This document shows, one piece after another, positions 54,662-64,000 of a stretch of DNA of 64,000 bases. Each line of letters opens with the position of its first letter. The stretch's first letter is position 1. Position numbers and translations under genes: made by a program. Source of the DNA: Methylomonas koyamae (GTDB lineage: Bacteria; Pseudomonadota; Gammaproteobacteria; Methylococcales; Methylomonadaceae); the NCBI RefSeq assembly GCF_019669905.1, contig NZ_AP019777.1, forward strand, positions 4,796,955 to 4,860,954, given 5' to 3'. The notes beneath the pieces are model-generated. The model ran no database searches. It saw nothing but the letters and a program-made list of their open reading frames with translations, and was not told the origin of the DNA.

Positions 54662-55011
54662 TGCGGCAAACCCTCCAATTCGATCAACGGCCGGACTTCG
54701 ACGGTACCCTTGCGCGCCATCGGGATGCGTTCCGCGGCGGCCAAGGCTTGGTCCAGGTCGGGAACGTCGATCAGGTAATAGCCGCCGAGTTGTTCGCGGG
54801 TTTCTGCGAACGGGCCGTCCGTGACCAGACGCTTACCGTCCCGCACTCGCACGCTGGTCGCCAGCGCGGTAGGTTGCAGCGGGCTGGCGGCGACGAATTG
54901 GCCTTTCGCCGCCAAATCCTGTGCCAGTTGCCGCGATTCGTCGTAACAGGCTTGGCGTTCGGCTTCGGCCAGGTTTTGTTCTTGGAAATAGATCAGCAAC
55001 AGGTATTTCAT
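54658..55011 (-). CDS. YCII-related (DGPF-type) protein
   Basis: A 117-residue YCII/DGPF-domain protein starting M-K-Y-L-L-L-I-Y-F at 55011. It shows R-D-G-K-R-L-V-T-D-G-P-F-A-E-T-R-E-Q-L-G-G-Y-Y, the D-G-P-F hallmark, and a C-terminal V-E-V-R-P. Its ATG overlaps the SRPBCC gene stop by four bases. This family often lies beside ECF-sigma or SRPBCC/VOC genes, and this locus follows the latter. Function is not known in detail; a small-molecule-binding role is likely. Confidence 0.88.
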   Translation of the reverse strand: MKYLLLIYFQEQNLAEAERQACYDESRQLAQDLAAKGQFVAASPLQPTALATSVRVRDGKRLVTDGPFAETREQLGGYYLIDVPDLDQALAAAERIPMARKGTVEVRPLIELEGLPQ

Positions 55012-55517
55012 AACGGCGTCTCCCGGCCTTGCAGATAAGCCAGCATTTGTTCCAGCGCCTTGCCCCAGCCAGCCTCGAAGCCCATCGCCGCGTGTTGCTC
55101 GCGGCCGGCCGGGTCGGCGTGCAGTACGGTGGCTCGATACCAGGTGCCTTGCGGGTGCTCGCTCAGTTCGATGATGCCGGTCATCGCAAACCCGCCGCAA
55201 GGCGCCGCATCAGCGGAACCGAACTGCTTGGGCCGAAAGCCCGGTAATAGCGCGTTGGTCCAGACCAGGCGCCGGTTTTCGACGATTTCCAGGTAGCAGC
55301 CGACATTGGGAAATTCGGCGCCTTCCGGCGAACGCATCGTGGTCAGAAAGGCGCCGCCGGGTCTCAAGTCGATTTCGCAGACTACGGTCTGCCACGGCAG
55401 CGGGCAAAACCACGGCATCAGGTGTTTCGGCACGGTCCAGGCCTGCCAGATTTGCGCTTTGGGCAGGTCGACGCTGCGTTCGAATACCAGGTCGAGTTGC
55501 GGATTGAATACAGCCAT
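55008..55517 (-). CDS. SRPBCC / AHSA1-like protein
   Basis: A 169-residue START-like protein from the ATG at 55517. It begins L-D-L-V-F-E-R-S-V-D-L-P-K-A-Q-I-W-Q-A-W-T and has a D-L-R-P-G-G-A-F core and L-V-W-T-N-A. The last part is M-G-F-E-A-G-W-G-K-A-L-E-Q-M-L. These are standard for activator-of-Hsp90-ATPase-type SRPBCC domains that bind small hydrophobic ligands. The longer open frame upstream is unlikely to be translated. It overlaps the YCII gene by four bases and lies close to two VOC-family genes, forming a cluster of unknown substrate. Confidence 0.85.
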   Translation of the reverse strand: MAVFNPQLDLVFERSVDLPKAQIWQAWTVPKHLMPWFCPLPWQTVVCEIDLRPGGAFLTTMRSPEGAEFPNVGCYLEIVENRRLVWTNALLPGFRPKQFGSADAAPCGGFAMTGIIELSEHPQGTWYRATVLHADPAGREQHAAMGFEAGWGKALEQMLAYLQGRETPL

Positions 55518-55539
55518 TGGGTGTCTCCTAAAAATAATG

Positions 55540-56013
55540 TCAGGCCGCGGCGGCGGCTCGTTCCAGTGCGGCGATGTCGATCTTGGCCATTGGCAGCATC
55601 GCTTGCATCGCTCTCGCGGCCTTGGCCGGATAGGGGTCGCCGAGCAGGCGGCCCAGGGCGGTCGGTACGACTTGCCAAGGCACGCGGAAGCGGTCGGCCA
55701 GCCAGCCGCATTGGTTCGGTCGGCCACCCTCGGACAGTTTGTCCCAGTAGTAGTCCACTTCGTCCTGGGTATCGCAGTTGACGACAAACGATATTGCCTG
55801 ATTGAAACCGAATGCCGGGCCGCCGTTCAACGCGACGAACTCCTGGCCGTTCAGCACAAACCCGGCCGTCATCAGCGTGCCTTCCGGCAGCGGCGCTCCG
55901 GCCGGGTAACGGCTGAGGTTCAGCACTTTGCCGTCTTCGAATACCGACAGGTAGAAATTCATGGCTTGTTCGGCCTGGTCGTTAAACCACAGAAACGGCG
56001 TGATTTTTGCCAT
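55540..56013 (-). CDS. VOC-family PhnB-like protein
   Basis: A 157-residue VOC-superfamily protein from M-A-K-I-T-P-F-L-W-F-N at 56013. It has W-F-N-D-Q-A-E-Q-A-M-N-F-Y, N-G-Q-E-F-V-A-L-N-G-G-P and W-Q-V-V-P-T-A-L-G-R-L-L. This is the 3-demethylubiquinone-methyltransferase-like (PhnB) form, which lacks a methyltransferase fold. It probably binds a metal-dependent or antibiotic-type ligand. It lies 7 bases after the next VOC gene, in the same run of small ligand-binding proteins. Confidence 0.85.
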   Translation of the reverse strand: MAKITPFLWFNDQAEQAMNFYLSVFEDGKVLNLSRYPAGAPLPEGTLMTAGFVLNGQEFVALNGGPAFGFNQAISFVVNCDTQDEVDYYWDKLSEGGRPNQCGWLADRFRVPWQVVPTALGRLLGDPYPAKAARAMQAMLPMAKIDIAALERAAAAA

Positions 56014-56020
56014 CGCCGCG

Positions 56021-56503
56021 TCACGCGCAGTCGCCGCCGGCGGCGAGCAGCGCATCCATCTTCGCTTGAAATTCGCTGCCGTCGACATCGGCAATATGGG
56101 TCGCCAACATCCATTGGTGGCCGAACGGGTCGCTAACGACGCCCATCCGGTCGCCCCAGAATTGGTCGGCTGGTTCCATCACCGGCGTAGCGCCGGCCGC
56201 GACGGCTTGAGCGAAGCCGGTATCGACGTCGTTCAGGTACATGTGCAGTTTCACCGGCGTGCCGCCCAGTTTGCTAGGCGACGCCGAGCCGGCATTCGGG
56301 TATGCGTCGGAAATCATGAAATGCGATACGCCGATCGTGAATTCGGCGTGGCCGATTTTGCCGCCCGGCATAAGCAGGCGCATGGTTTCGATGGCGCCGA
56401 ACGCCTGTCGGTAAAACGCCAATGCGGCCGTCGCGTCGTCGACGGTCAGATAAGGGGTGACGCTTTGGTAGCCTTCGGGGATCGGTTTGACGGGTGTATT
56501 CAT
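56021..56503 (-). CDS. VOC-family glyoxalase/bleomycin-resistance-like protein
   Basis: A 160-residue VOC protein. P-Y-L-T-V-D-D-A-T-A-A-L-A-F-Y-R-Q-A-F-G-A is the classic first half. G-H-A-E-F-T-I-G-V-S-H-F-M-I-S-D and V-V-S-D-P-F-G-H-Q-W-M-L give the metal-side residues in the second half. CCGGAGCACC precedes the ATG. It is the first gene of the four-gene minus-strand run that continues with the PhnB-like, SRPBCC and YCII genes. Substrate unknown. Confidence 0.87.
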   Translation of the reverse strand: MNTPVKPIPEGYQSVTPYLTVDDATAALAFYRQAFGAIETMRLLMPGGKIGHAEFTIGVSHFMISDAYPNAGSASPSKLGGTPVKLHMYLNDVDTGFAQAVAAGATPVMEPADQFWGDRMGVVSDPFGHQWMLATHIADVDGSEFQAKMDALLAAGGDCA

Positions 56504-56920
56504 CGCGGTGCTCCGGTGAGGTGAAAATTAAAAGGTACGCCGCCTAGTCGAACGGCATACCTCCAAATCGACAACCCAGCATTTTTTTTTCGGCTGTCCG
56601 CCAACCCGGCCGAAACTCAGGTAGTTGCGGCCGTATCCCGCTAATGCCATTCCTATGCCCGCAGGCCGCCAAATAGCCGATAACCGGGGACTGTCAACCG
56701 AGCCCGGACGCATTCGGCAAATAAATCCGTTTGCCATAACAAAGGCTCCGTTCCGCATAAAACCGCGCCAAGTTAAACCGATAAGATAGCCAGCGGCCCA
56801 CCCAGCGGAAATCGCCTAGTAACGCCATGATTTTATTGCGATTAGCGCCAGGCGGCATCCGGCGGGACCCGCCGGCGTCTACTCCGGACATAACTAAAAC
56901 CCAATCGACAAGGACTCCTT
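56504..56920. other. intergenic region between divergent genes
   Basis: About 420 bases between the divergent VOC and amidohydrolase genes. A weak inverted repeat (AGGTA-x-GCC ... GGC-x-TACCT, about 56531-56563) lies near the VOC side, and a T-run is near 56583. No gene is supported; a 76-codon minus-strand frame here is arginine-rich and lacks a start signal. Confidence 0.4.
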
Positions 56921-58207
56921 ATGCCACGCACCCAGAGATCGTTTACTTTCAATACCCTGGCTTTGGCCGTATTGGCCGCCTCAGGCCCGGGCTACGCCGC
57001 TACTGCCACCACCCCGGTATCCTGCAAATTGATCAGCGCCGACCGGCTGTTCGACGGCAACGAAGTGCAATTCAATAAAAGCGTGCTGGTGGTCGGCGAC
57101 AAAGTGAAAGCCGTCGGCGATTACGCCAGCCTGAGCGGCCAATGCGCAACCCGTTACAATCTGGGCGACGCGACCATCATGCCGGGCTTTATCGAATCGC
57201 ACGCCCACGTCACCTTTCAGAACGTCAGCAAAGACAAAATCCTGGAACACGGCATTACCACCGTGCAGGATACCGGCGGGCCGTTGCTGCCGCCGCAAGG
57301 CGGTAACGGCAGCCTGCGCCTGCTCAGCACCGGGCCGATTCTGCAAGCTCAGGGCGGCTATCCGTTGAATGTGTTCACGCCGGACGATACCGGCGGCGGT
57401 TACGATAAAGTCGGCCTGGCCATTGCCGCCAACGCCACGGAAAGCCAGGTCAGGGCCGTCGTACAGAATCTGGCGGCCGGCGGCGCCTCCGCGATCAAGA
57501 TCGCGCTGGAACCGGGCGGCGAGGCCGGTGCGCCGTGGATGATGTCGCACGGCCACGGCGAAGTGCCGGCTGCGCCATGGCCGATATTGTCTCAGCAGCA
57601 AGTCGCTTGGATCGTCAGCGAAGCCCATAACCAGGGCAAACGCGTGCTGGCTCACGTCGGCGAAAACCGCGGCTTCGAGATCGCCTACGCCGCCGGCGTC
57701 GACATGCTGGCTCATATGCCTTGCGCGGCGCTCGACGCCAATTTGTTGCACTCCGCGGTACACGACGGCATGGAATTCATGACTACGATCGACACCTTGG
57801 CCTCGTGCGGCGATGGCCTATACCAAAATGCCCACGTGGTGGGCCACGTTTACCAGGAACATGCCGGCGAGGGCTTGGCCTTTCCAATGGTTTACGGTTC
57901 GGAAATCGCCCACGATAACGTGCCGTGGGGCATCAACGGCGAAGAATTGCATCTGATGTTGCACATGGGCAGCGGCGATTCTATCGATTTCGGCGACGTA
58001 TTGAACGTACTGCGCTCGGCTACCTCGGCCGCTGCCGCGCGTCTGGCAACCGGCATTCCCGGACTCGGCACGCTATCCGCGAATGCGCCGGCGGATTTGA
58101 TCGCGGTTAAGGGCAATGCGCTGGAACGCTTCAAATTGCTGGAATACCCCGACATGGTGATGTCCGGCGGCAAACTGGTGGTGAATAAATTCTCCCCGAC
58201 TCGCTAA
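56921..58207 (+). CDS. secreted metal-dependent amidohydrolase
   Basis: A 428-residue amidohydrolase-superfamily protein with a signal peptide (L-A-L-A-V-L-A-A-S-G-P-G-Y-A-A, cleaved about residue 27). The metal motif H-A-H is at 94-96 in P-G-F-I-E-S-H-A-H-V. A-I-K-I-A-L-E probably holds the carboxylated Lys. A-H-V-G-E-N and D-M-L-A-H-M give later metal histidines. The typical end A-P-A-D-L-I-A-V-K-G-N follows. It resembles imidazolonepropionase- or dipeptidase-like secreted hydrolases. AAGGAC precedes the ATG. Substrate unknown; periplasmic location likely. Confidence 0.85.
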   Translation: MPRTQRSFTFNTLALAVLAASGPGYAATATTPVSCKLISADRLFDGNEVQFNKSVLVVGDKVKAVGDYASLSGQCATRYNLGDATIMPGFIESHAHVTFQNVSKDKILEHGITTVQDTGGPLLPPQGGNGSLRLLSTGPILQAQGGYPLNVFTPDDTGGGYDKVGLAIAANATESQVRAVVQNLAAGGASAIKIALEPGGEAGAPWMMSHGHGEVPAAPWPILSQQQVAWIVSEAHNQGKRVLAHVGENRGFEIAYAAGVDMLAHMPCAALDANLLHSAVHDGMEFMTTIDTLASCGDGLYQNAHVVGHVYQEHAGEGLAFPMVYGSEIAHDNVPWGINGEELHLMLHMGSGDSIDFGDVLNVLRSATSAAAARLATGIPGLGTLSANAPADLIAVKGNALERFKLLEYPDMVMSGGKLVVNKFSPTR

Positions 58208-58298
58208 TCGCCGGCCCGACTGCCCGTAACCGCACCGTCCGCGGCGCGGCGGGCAGTTCGCCGCTTCCATTCTTCAATCGCTTTTATCCGATACGGCC

Positions 58299-58901
58299 AT
58301 GAAAAAACCATACCTCGCATTTGTTTGTTTCGCTTTATCCATGCTGCAACTCGGCCGGGCCGATGCCGGCGTTTTGCATTTCGACGACGTTACCGCCGAT
58401 GCGGAAGCCGCCATCGCCGACGGCTACGCCGGTTTGAACTGGACCAACTTCTGGGTGCAGAACCCGCAACTGGGCCAGGTCGCGAATTTCGATTCCGGCT
58501 TTTACAACGGTGTCGTCTCGGCCGACTATTCGGCATTCAATGCCGACGGCGGTCCGGCCGGCATTTGGTCGAACAGCCTGTTCGATTTCCGCAGCGGATA
58601 TTTCGCTGCCGCTTCGCGCTGGGGCATGCAGATTACCGCTAACGGCTATCGCGACGGCAATCTGTTGTACCAACAGCAATTGCTGGTCAACACCGACGCC
58701 GCACAGTTGTTCTCTCTGAATTTTGCCGGCATCGATTCGCTGGAGTTCGTTGCCAGCGGCGGCGAGGAATATCTCGGCGCCGGTTTCCATTTCACGCTGG
58801 ACAACGCCGACATCGCGGCGCCGGTGCCGCTACCGGCGGCGGCATGGCTGCTCGGCTCGGCCTTGGCCGGACTGCTGGGCTTGCAGCGACGTAAAGCGTA
58901 A
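58299..58901 (+). CDS. VPLPA/PEP-CTERM sorting-domain protein
   Basis: A 200-residue exported protein. The signal peptide runs M-K-K-P-Y-L-A-F-V-C-F-A-L-S-M-L-Q-L-G-R-A-D-A. The mature part is beta-rich (F-D-S-G-F-Y-N-G-V-V-S-A). It ends with the sorting signal V-P-L-P-A-A-A-W-L, a hydrophobic stretch and a basic tail R-R-K. Such proteins are anchored or sorted by exosortase and associate with exopolysaccharide production. No exosortase gene is in the window. A strong terminator follows the stop. Confidence 0.9.
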   Translation: MKKPYLAFVCFALSMLQLGRADAGVLHFDDVTADAEAAIADGYAGLNWTNFWVQNPQLGQVANFDSGFYNGVVSADYSAFNADGGPAGIWSNSLFDFRSGYFAAASRWGMQITANGYRDGNLLYQQQLLVNTDAAQLFSLNFAGIDSLEFVASGGEEYLGAGFHFTLDNADIAAPVPLPAAAWLLGSALAGLLGLQRRKA

Positions 58902-58926
58902 ACCCGCCGCGATACGCCAAACGTCG

Positions 58927-58951
58927 AAACCGCCTACGGGCGGTTTTTTTG
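58927..58951 (+). terminator. intrinsic terminator of the PEP-CTERM gene
   Basis: AACCGCC-TAC-GGGCGGTT followed by TTTTTTT, a compact perfect-type hairpin with a strong U-run 25 bases after the stop codon. Confidence 0.85.
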
Positions 58952-59067
58952 TGCGGCTTGCGCCATAGCGGTCGGCATTTCGGCGTACCGGCCTTGACAA
59001 TTCGGCCGCTTACGGCCACTTTTCGATACCGGACTCCGCTACCTTTCCCTAGCCCAAGGATATTGCC

Positions 59068-59886
59068 ATGCCGGCCGTACGCATTTTCAACCGTTATTTC
59101 GTTCATGGCGCCAGCGATCCGGGCCGAGTGCGCGAAATCAACGAGGACGCTATGTTGCTCAACGCTGAAATCGGCCTCTGTTTGCTGGCCGACGGCATGG
59201 GCGGCCACGGCCTGGGCGATGTCGCCAGCCAACGCACCGTCACCGAAGTCGAGCGTTTGGTTGGGCGGCATTTACCGGCCGCCGCGACCGGCGGTTGGTC
59301 GGCTTGGCTGGGACGCTGGCGCAACAAAGGCCAGCGCCAGGCCGACAACGGCCAGCTTGCGCGGCAACTCTATGTACTGGCCGACATTGTCCGCGAAGCC
59401 AACCGCGCGCTTTACCTGAGCAACCGAGAGCACGGGGCGGTAGACGGCACCGGCAGCGGCACCACCTTGGTCGGTTGCCGGCTGCTGCCCGGCATTGCGC
59501 AGATGCAGATATTCCACGTTGGCGACAGCCGTTTGTACCGCTGGCGCGGCGAGGCGTTGCAGGCCTTGACCGCAGACCATTCGCTGTACCGGCAGTGGCG
59601 CGACGGCGGCCAAATCGGCAGGCAACCGCCGGCAAACCAGTTGTACCAGGCCATCGGCCCCAATCCGGCGATAGACCCGGAAATGCAACAGGTCGAAATC
59701 GCGCCCGGCGACGGTTTTCTGATGTGTTCCGACGGTTTGACCGGCATGCTGGAGGAAGCCGAAATCGCCGCCATCTTGTCCGGCCTCGCTCCGGCCAATC
59801 TGGCAGCCAAAACTCAGGCTCTGATTGATGCCGCCAATGCCGCCGGCGGCAAAGACAATATCTCGGTGGTTTTGATCTGCCAGTGA
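59068..59886 (+). CDS. PP2C-type serine/threonine phosphatase
   Basis: A 272-residue PP2C protein. Motifs are in order: V-R-E-I-N-E-D-A (metal Asp), L-A-D-G-M-G-G-H-G near 40-48, G-T-G-S-G-T-T-L, H-V-G-D-S-R-L-Y-R, C-S-D-G-L-T and G-G-K-D-N-I-S-V. All metal-binding aspartates are present. It should dephosphorylate Ser/Thr on proteins in the cytoplasm. It converges with the FHA-domain gene, leaving seven bases between stops. That points to a phospho-threonine signalling pair, although no kinase is visible nearby. Confidence 0.92.
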   Translation: MPAVRIFNRYFVHGASDPGRVREINEDAMLLNAEIGLCLLADGMGGHGLGDVASQRTVTEVERLVGRHLPAAATGGWSAWLGRWRNKGQRQADNGQLARQLYVLADIVREANRALYLSNREHGAVDGTGSGTTLVGCRLLPGIAQMQIFHVGDSRLYRWRGEALQALTADHSLYRQWRDGGQIGRQPPANQLYQAIGPNPAIDPEMQQVEIAPGDGFLMCSDGLTGMLEEAEIAAILSGLAPANLAAKTQALIDAANAAGGKDNISVVLICQ

Positions 59887-59893
59887 TGCCGTG

Positions 59894-60586
59894 CTATTGC
59901 TCGACGAATTTCAGCAGCACTTTTTTCACCAAAATATTGTCGTCGTTACTCAAGCGGACCTGATGGCCGACTTCGCGCCCGTTCAGGCGGATATGCTTGT
60001 TGACGACCGGGGTTAGATAGTAATGGTCGCCGAGGCGGATGATTTCGGCGATCAGTTTCGGGGTAAACCAGCCGCCCACCCGCACGTTGCACTGTACGCC
60101 CTTGCCGATCGTGTAGTAATCCTTGTTCAGCAACAATTTATTGATGTTGCGGGCTTCGCCGTGTATCAGCAAGGCATGGTTGCCGGTCCGTGCCGCCGCT
60201 GCGCCCGGCCCGGAACCGGCCGCCGGGTTGACCAGCAGCGTCCGGTCGAAATCGGCCGCTTGCCCGGCGTGGGCGGAACTGCCGGCCGATGAGGTGGGTT
60301 GGTCGACGAATTTCAAATCGTGTTTGCCGACGGTAATCACGTCGCCGAAACGCAGCTTTTGCCGGCCGGCGATCTTGGCGCCGTTCAAATAAGTGCCGTT
60401 GGTGCTGTTCATATCCTCCAACCACCATTCGCCGCCTTGGCGGGAAATCGCCGCATGCACCAGCGACACGCCTTTGTTGCCGATATGCACCTGGTTGTAA
60501 CTGGCCCGGCCGATGCTGCAGGCCTGATCGCCGATCTCGACCACGTCTTGCAGCGAGCTGTTGAAGTAAATCTCGACAAAACTCAT
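59894..60586 (-). CDS. FHA-domain protein
   Basis: A 230-residue protein from M-S-F-V-E-I at 60586; a longer frame adds unsupported residues. The N-terminal FHA domain has G-R at 26-27, V-S-L-V-H at 40-44 and S-T-N-G-T at 61-65, the phosphothreonine-binding set. A linker follows. A second FHA-like half (Y-Y-T-I-G-K-G, then H-I-R-L-N-G-R-E-V) lacks the clear S-x-x-H. It reads phosphorylated partners and probably acts with the convergent PP2C phosphatase. Confidence 0.85.
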   Translation of the reverse strand: MSFVEIYFNSSLQDVVEIGDQACSIGRASYNQVHIGNKGVSLVHAAISRQGGEWWLEDMNSTNGTYLNGAKIAGRQKLRFGDVITVGKHDLKFVDQPTSSAGSSAHAGQAADFDRTLLVNPAAGSGPGAAAARTGNHALLIHGEARNINKLLLNKDYYTIGKGVQCNVRVGGWFTPKLIAEIIRLGDHYYLTPVVNKHIRLNGREVGHQVRLSNDDNILVKKVLLKFVEQ

Positions 60587-60933
60587 GTCTCCACCCCGGA
60601 TTGATTGCGCAAACGCCACAAGTATTGGCCGGAGTCGGCAAAATGTCATGTTCTAATTTGCCGGGCGGCGGCCCAAGGCGGCTTCGAAAGTCGTGATTGC
60701 CCGCGATTTTTTTGGCCGAAATTTGAACGAGCGCACAAATATTTGGCTGCCTTTCGGCCGGTGCTAGGCCCGCGCCTTGCGCAATGCCGGGTTAAACCGT
60801 AATACTCGCGGCGGAATTGTGCGGCAAAATATCGGCGCGCTATTGAAAAACCGGTCTGACGCCTCCATGTCAGCGGGCCGGCCCCAGATCAAGCTGAGTA
60901 GCCTCGAAGATTTAGACTTAACGGAGAAAATAT

Positions 60934-61098
60934 ATGTTGAAGAAATGCCCTCATTGCAACCGCGTCAGCGACACCGACGATTTTTGCACCTTACACGGCA
61001 AGGCCCGCGTGACGATGAAACCGGTGATCGATTTCAAATCCACGGCCATTCAAGAGCCTAAAGTGCAAAAATCGGCTTCCGATCAAGAAGCGCTCTAA
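60934..61098 (+). CDS. 54-residue zinc-ribbon-like protein
   Basis: A 54-residue protein, with CGGAG 8 bases before its ATG. C-P-H-C at 5-8 and C-T-L-H near 18-21 could bind one zinc. The rest is a flexible polar tail ending Q-E-A-L. It lies about 350 bases from the FHA gene, in the opposite direction. Family unknown. The half-ribbon pattern and strong ribosome site support it being real. Confidence 0.6.
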   Translation: MLKKCPHCNRVSDTDDFCTLHGKARVTMKPVIDFKSTAIQEPKVQKSASDQEAL

Positions 61099-61309
61099 TC
61101 CGGCCGCCTGCCGAGACTTAAATCCCGCCGGCCGGCCGGTTCGGCGGCGATTCACTCTGGAGCAGCCCGCGGTCGCGGGCCGGCCCAATCATAACCCCAG
61201 TTGCAAGCCAGCAGTTGCGAATCCCCGCCGGCAGTTTTCCTACTTTGCCTATTCGCCGCCGCTCCGGCCTGTGTCGGATAAACGCACGCAGAGCAACCCG
61301 TTCCGAGCC

Positions 61310-62587
61310 CTAAGCCTTAAACGCCGCGGCAGCCGCCTCGATTGTGGCCTGCAAATCCTCATCGCTATGGGCGGCGGAAACGAAGCCGGCTTCGAACGCC
61401 GACGGCGCCAGATACACGCCTTGATCCAGCATCGCATGAAAGAAGCGTTTGAAGCGTTCGACGTCGCAAGCCATCACTTGAGCGAAGCGGCTGATGGATT
61501 TTTCTTCGCTGAAAAACAGGCCGAACATGCCGCCGACCTGGTTGGTGGCGAACGGGATGCCGGCATGGTCGGCTGCGGCCTGCAGGCCTTGCAGCAGTAT
61601 TGCGGTTTTGGCGGACAAATCGTCGTAAAAGCCGGGTGCCGCAATCAATTCCAGGGTTTTCAGGCCGGCCGCCATCGCCACCGGGCAGCCGGACAGGGTA
61701 CCGGCCTGGTAAACCGGGCCGAGCGGGGCCAGATGTTCCATGATCCTGCGGCTGCCGCCGAAGGCACCCACCGGCAGGCCGCCGCCGATGATTTTGCCCA
61801 GCGTGGTCAGGTCCGGCTTGATGCCGTAGCGGCCTTGGGCGCCCTGCAAGCCGACGCGGAAGCCGGTCATCACTTCGTCGAAAATCAACACGCTGCCGTA
61901 TTGGTCGCACACCGCGCGCAGCGCTTCTAAAAAGCCCGGCTCGGGCGGGACGCAGTTCATATTGCCGGCCACCGGTTCGACGATGATGCAGGCGATTTGT
62001 TCGCCGAGTTCGGCGAAGGTTTGTCTGACCGCGTCGTTGTCGTTATAGGCCAGCGTGATGGTGTCGGCGGCCAGCGCGGTGGGCACGCCCGGCGAACTGG
62101 GTACGCCCAGCGTCAGTGCGCCGGAACCGGCTTTGACCAGCAGCGAGTCGGAGTGGCCATGGTAGCAACCCTCGAATTTGACGATCTTGTCGCGGCCGGT
62201 GTAGCCGCGCGCCAGCCGCAGCGCGCTCATCGTGGCTTCGGTGCCGGAACTGACCATGCGCACCATATCGATCGACGGCAGCAGTTCGCAGACCTTTTGC
62301 GCCATGACGGTTTCGATTTCGGTCGGCGCGCCGAAGCTGAGGCCTTTTTCGGCGCTGTGCTTGACTGCGTCTATCACTGCCGGATGGGCGTGGCCCAAGA
62401 TCATCGGCCCCCAGGAGCCGACGTAGTCGATGTAGCGCTTGCCTTCGCTGTCCCAGACGTAGGCGCCCTGGGCGCGGTCGAAATACACCGGCGTACCGCC
62501 GACGCCCTTGAAGGCACGTACCGGCGAATTGACGCCGCCGGGAATGACTTGTTGGGCTTGGGAAAAAAGTTCGCTGGATAGTGTCAT
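61310..62587 (-). CDS. hemL: glutamate-1-semialdehyde 2,1-aminomutase
   Basis: A 425-residue PLP enzyme from M-T-L-S-S-E-L-F at 62587; the open frame runs 113 codons further without support. N-S-P-V-R-A-F near the start, [14 protein letters not shown] and F-D-E-V-M-T-G-F-R are all typical. The PLP lysine is Lys265 in [10 protein letters not shown]. It makes 5-aminolevulinate, the first committed tetrapyrrole precursor, from glutamate-1-semialdehyde. It is a stand-alone minus-strand gene. Confidence 0.97.
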   Translation of the reverse strand: MTLSSELFSQAQQVIPGGVNSPVRAFKGVGGTPVYFDRAQGAYVWDSEGKRYIDYVGSWGPMILGHAHPAVIDAVKHSAEKGLSFGAPTEIETVMAQKVCELLPSIDMVRMVSSGTEATMSALRLARGYTGRDKIVKFEGCYHGHSDSLLVKAGSGALTLGVPSSPGVPTALAADTITLAYNDNDAVRQTFAELGEQIACIIVEPVAGNMNCVPPEPGFLEALRAVCDQYGSVLIFDEVMTGFRVGLQGAQGRYGIKPDLTTLGKIIGGGLPVGAFGGSRRIMEHLAPLGPVYQAGTLSGCPVAMAAGLKTLELIAAPGFYDDLSAKTAILLQGLQAAADHAGIPFATNQVGGMFGLFFSEEKSISRFAQVMACDVERFKRFFHAMLDQGVYLAPSAFEAGFVSAAHSDEDLQATIEAAAAAFKA

Positions 62588-62780
62588 GGTCTGTGCAATC
62601 CGGTTGGGGTTGATCGAGCCTAAAGCGCAAGGCTGGCGGGAATATTTTTGGGTCGGCGGAAGCTGAAATACCGCCGGGGTTCCGCGGTCGGCGACCGGCC
62701 ATGGCCGCCAACGGCAGCAGGGTCGAATCGGGCCGCCGGCGCCGGCGGTGTTGCCGGACGCAGCCGCGGCCCGTTTGCCG

Positions 62781-63245
62781 TTAGTTGGCGGAATTATCCG
62801 ACGGTTTGCCGAACAAATGCGGACCTTTCGGCTGCGGTTTGTTTTGCAAGCAGAAATACGCGGCGGCATCGAATTTGATGCCCAGGGTCTGGGTATCTTC
62901 GTGGTCTTCGATGTATTTTTCGGCATCGATTTCCGACAGGTCTTTTTTGATATGTTCGGCGATGCAGTCGCAAGTTTCTTTAAAGCGCGGTTCGTCGACG
63001 TCCTTGTTGGTCGAATTTTTCAATTCGCGCTCGACGCATTTGGCCGAGAACTCCTTTTCGAACAGGCGTTTTTCCGAACCGGAGGCTTCGCCGGTATCGT
63101 CGCGGTGCACGGATTTCTTCACGGCAGCGGACTTGGCGGTTTTCGGGGCTTCGGCACCGGATTTATCGTCCGAGCATGCCGACAACAGCAACAAAACAGG
63201 AAGCAGAGCGAGGGCAAAAGCCCGTTTCAACGAAATGTTTTTCAT
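62781..63245 (-). CDS. hypothetical lipoprotein
   Basis: A 154-residue protein with a lipoprotein signal ending L-L-S-A-C at residue 24. The mature part is highly charged, with Lys-rich ([10 protein letters not shown]) and Asp/Glu-rich stretches. It has three more cysteines: K-C-V-E, C-D-C and F-C-L-Q. C-V-E-R-E-L and [10 protein letters not shown] resemble short helical lipoproteins. No family is recognised. It lies 23 bases after the gmk stop on the same strand. Confidence 0.65.
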   Translation of the reverse strand: MKNISLKRAFALALLPVLLLLSACSDDKSGAEAPKTAKSAAVKKSVHRDDTGEASGSEKRLFEKEFSAKCVERELKNSTNKDVDEPRFKETCDCIAEHIKKDLSEIDAEKYIEDHEDTQTLGIKFDAAAYFCLQNKPQPKGPHLFGKPSDNSAN

Positions 63246-63267
63246 GGTGTGTGCTATGTAATAGGTT

Positions 63268-63882
<615 letters not shown>

Positions 63883-64000
63883 TTATTTATTTGGGTTATC
63901 CATGCGGCAGCCATTCTTTTCTGATAACGCCCAAGAGTCAAGCCCTGCCGCGCGCTGTGGTATGATGCAGGGCTCTGCTAAGCCCCCTTCTTGAATGCCG

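Noticed and set aside
63938..63966. Plus-strand promoter at the right edge (TATGAT at 63961)
   Set aside because: The -10 is good, but no acceptable -35 lies at 16-18 bases and the downstream gene is outside the window.

Overview
The window looks like a chromosomal segment from a gammaproteobacterium, most likely a Methylomonas-type methanotroph (Methylococcales). This is inferred from overall gene style (dnaN-recF-gyrB, metG with a soluble RnfB-like protein, pilT-pilU, hemL, gmk, a VPLPA/PEP-CTERM protein) and was not tested by any search. It combines the probable replication origin with several accessory modules.

Region 1 (1-12.4 kb) is a defence and toxin-antitoxin island. On the minus strand, rmuC overlaps jetA, and jetB, jetC and a left-truncated jetD follow. 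These are the four components of a Wadjet (JetABCD) plasmid-defence system. About 4.3 kb separates jetA from jetB. That gap holds an intact HepT/MntA (HEPN/MNT) pair, a DUF262/GmrSD-like protein, and remnants of a second HEPN/MNT pair, a ParDE pair and a frameshifted antitoxin-like gene. A 148-bp imperfect palindrome sits between jetB and jetC.

Region 2 (12.5-18.3 kb) is ordinary metabolism: an exported protein, a pectinacetylesterase-family hydrolase, a PAP2 phosphatase, L-serine ammonia-lyase and polyphosphate glucokinase.

Region 3 (18.3-23.8 kb) is the origin: a DnaA-box cluster, then dnaN, recF and gyrB. dnaA is not adjacent. Two parS-like sites lie at the recF end.

Region 4 (23.8-28.0 kb) is a compact three-gene operon: a Dam-like adenine methylase, a HerA-like hexameric ATPase and a NurA-like nuclease with a zinc ribbon. 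It is a good candidate for a modification-linked DNA defence system.

Region 5 (28.3-37.2 kb) is a six-gene minus-strand operon: a glycyl radical enzyme, an unidentified small protein, a radical-SAM activase with a ferredoxin-like insert, a DUF6765-like protein, a lipase-like hydrolase and a 796-residue protein of unknown family with an internal duplication. This is the most unusual metabolic cluster here.

Region 6 (37.6-41.8 kb) has tRNA-Thr(CGT), two small exported proteins, metG and an rnfB-like gene.

Region 7 (41.97-47.4 kb) is a roughly 5.2-kb integrated element in tRNA-Arg(CCG). It has a tyrosine integrase, a putative small DNA-binding protein, a membrane protein, a ParB-fold protein and a serine recombinase. 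Direct att repeats flank it, and a decayed integrase copy lies beyond the right end.

Region 8 (47.6-64 kb) is core and envelope: mltB, pilU, pilT, an SPFH-SHOCT protein, TPM and Tim44-like proteins, a cluster of YCII/SRPBCC/VOC proteins, an amidohydrolase, a VPLPA-CTERM protein, PP2C and FHA signalling proteins, hemL, a lipoprotein and gmk.
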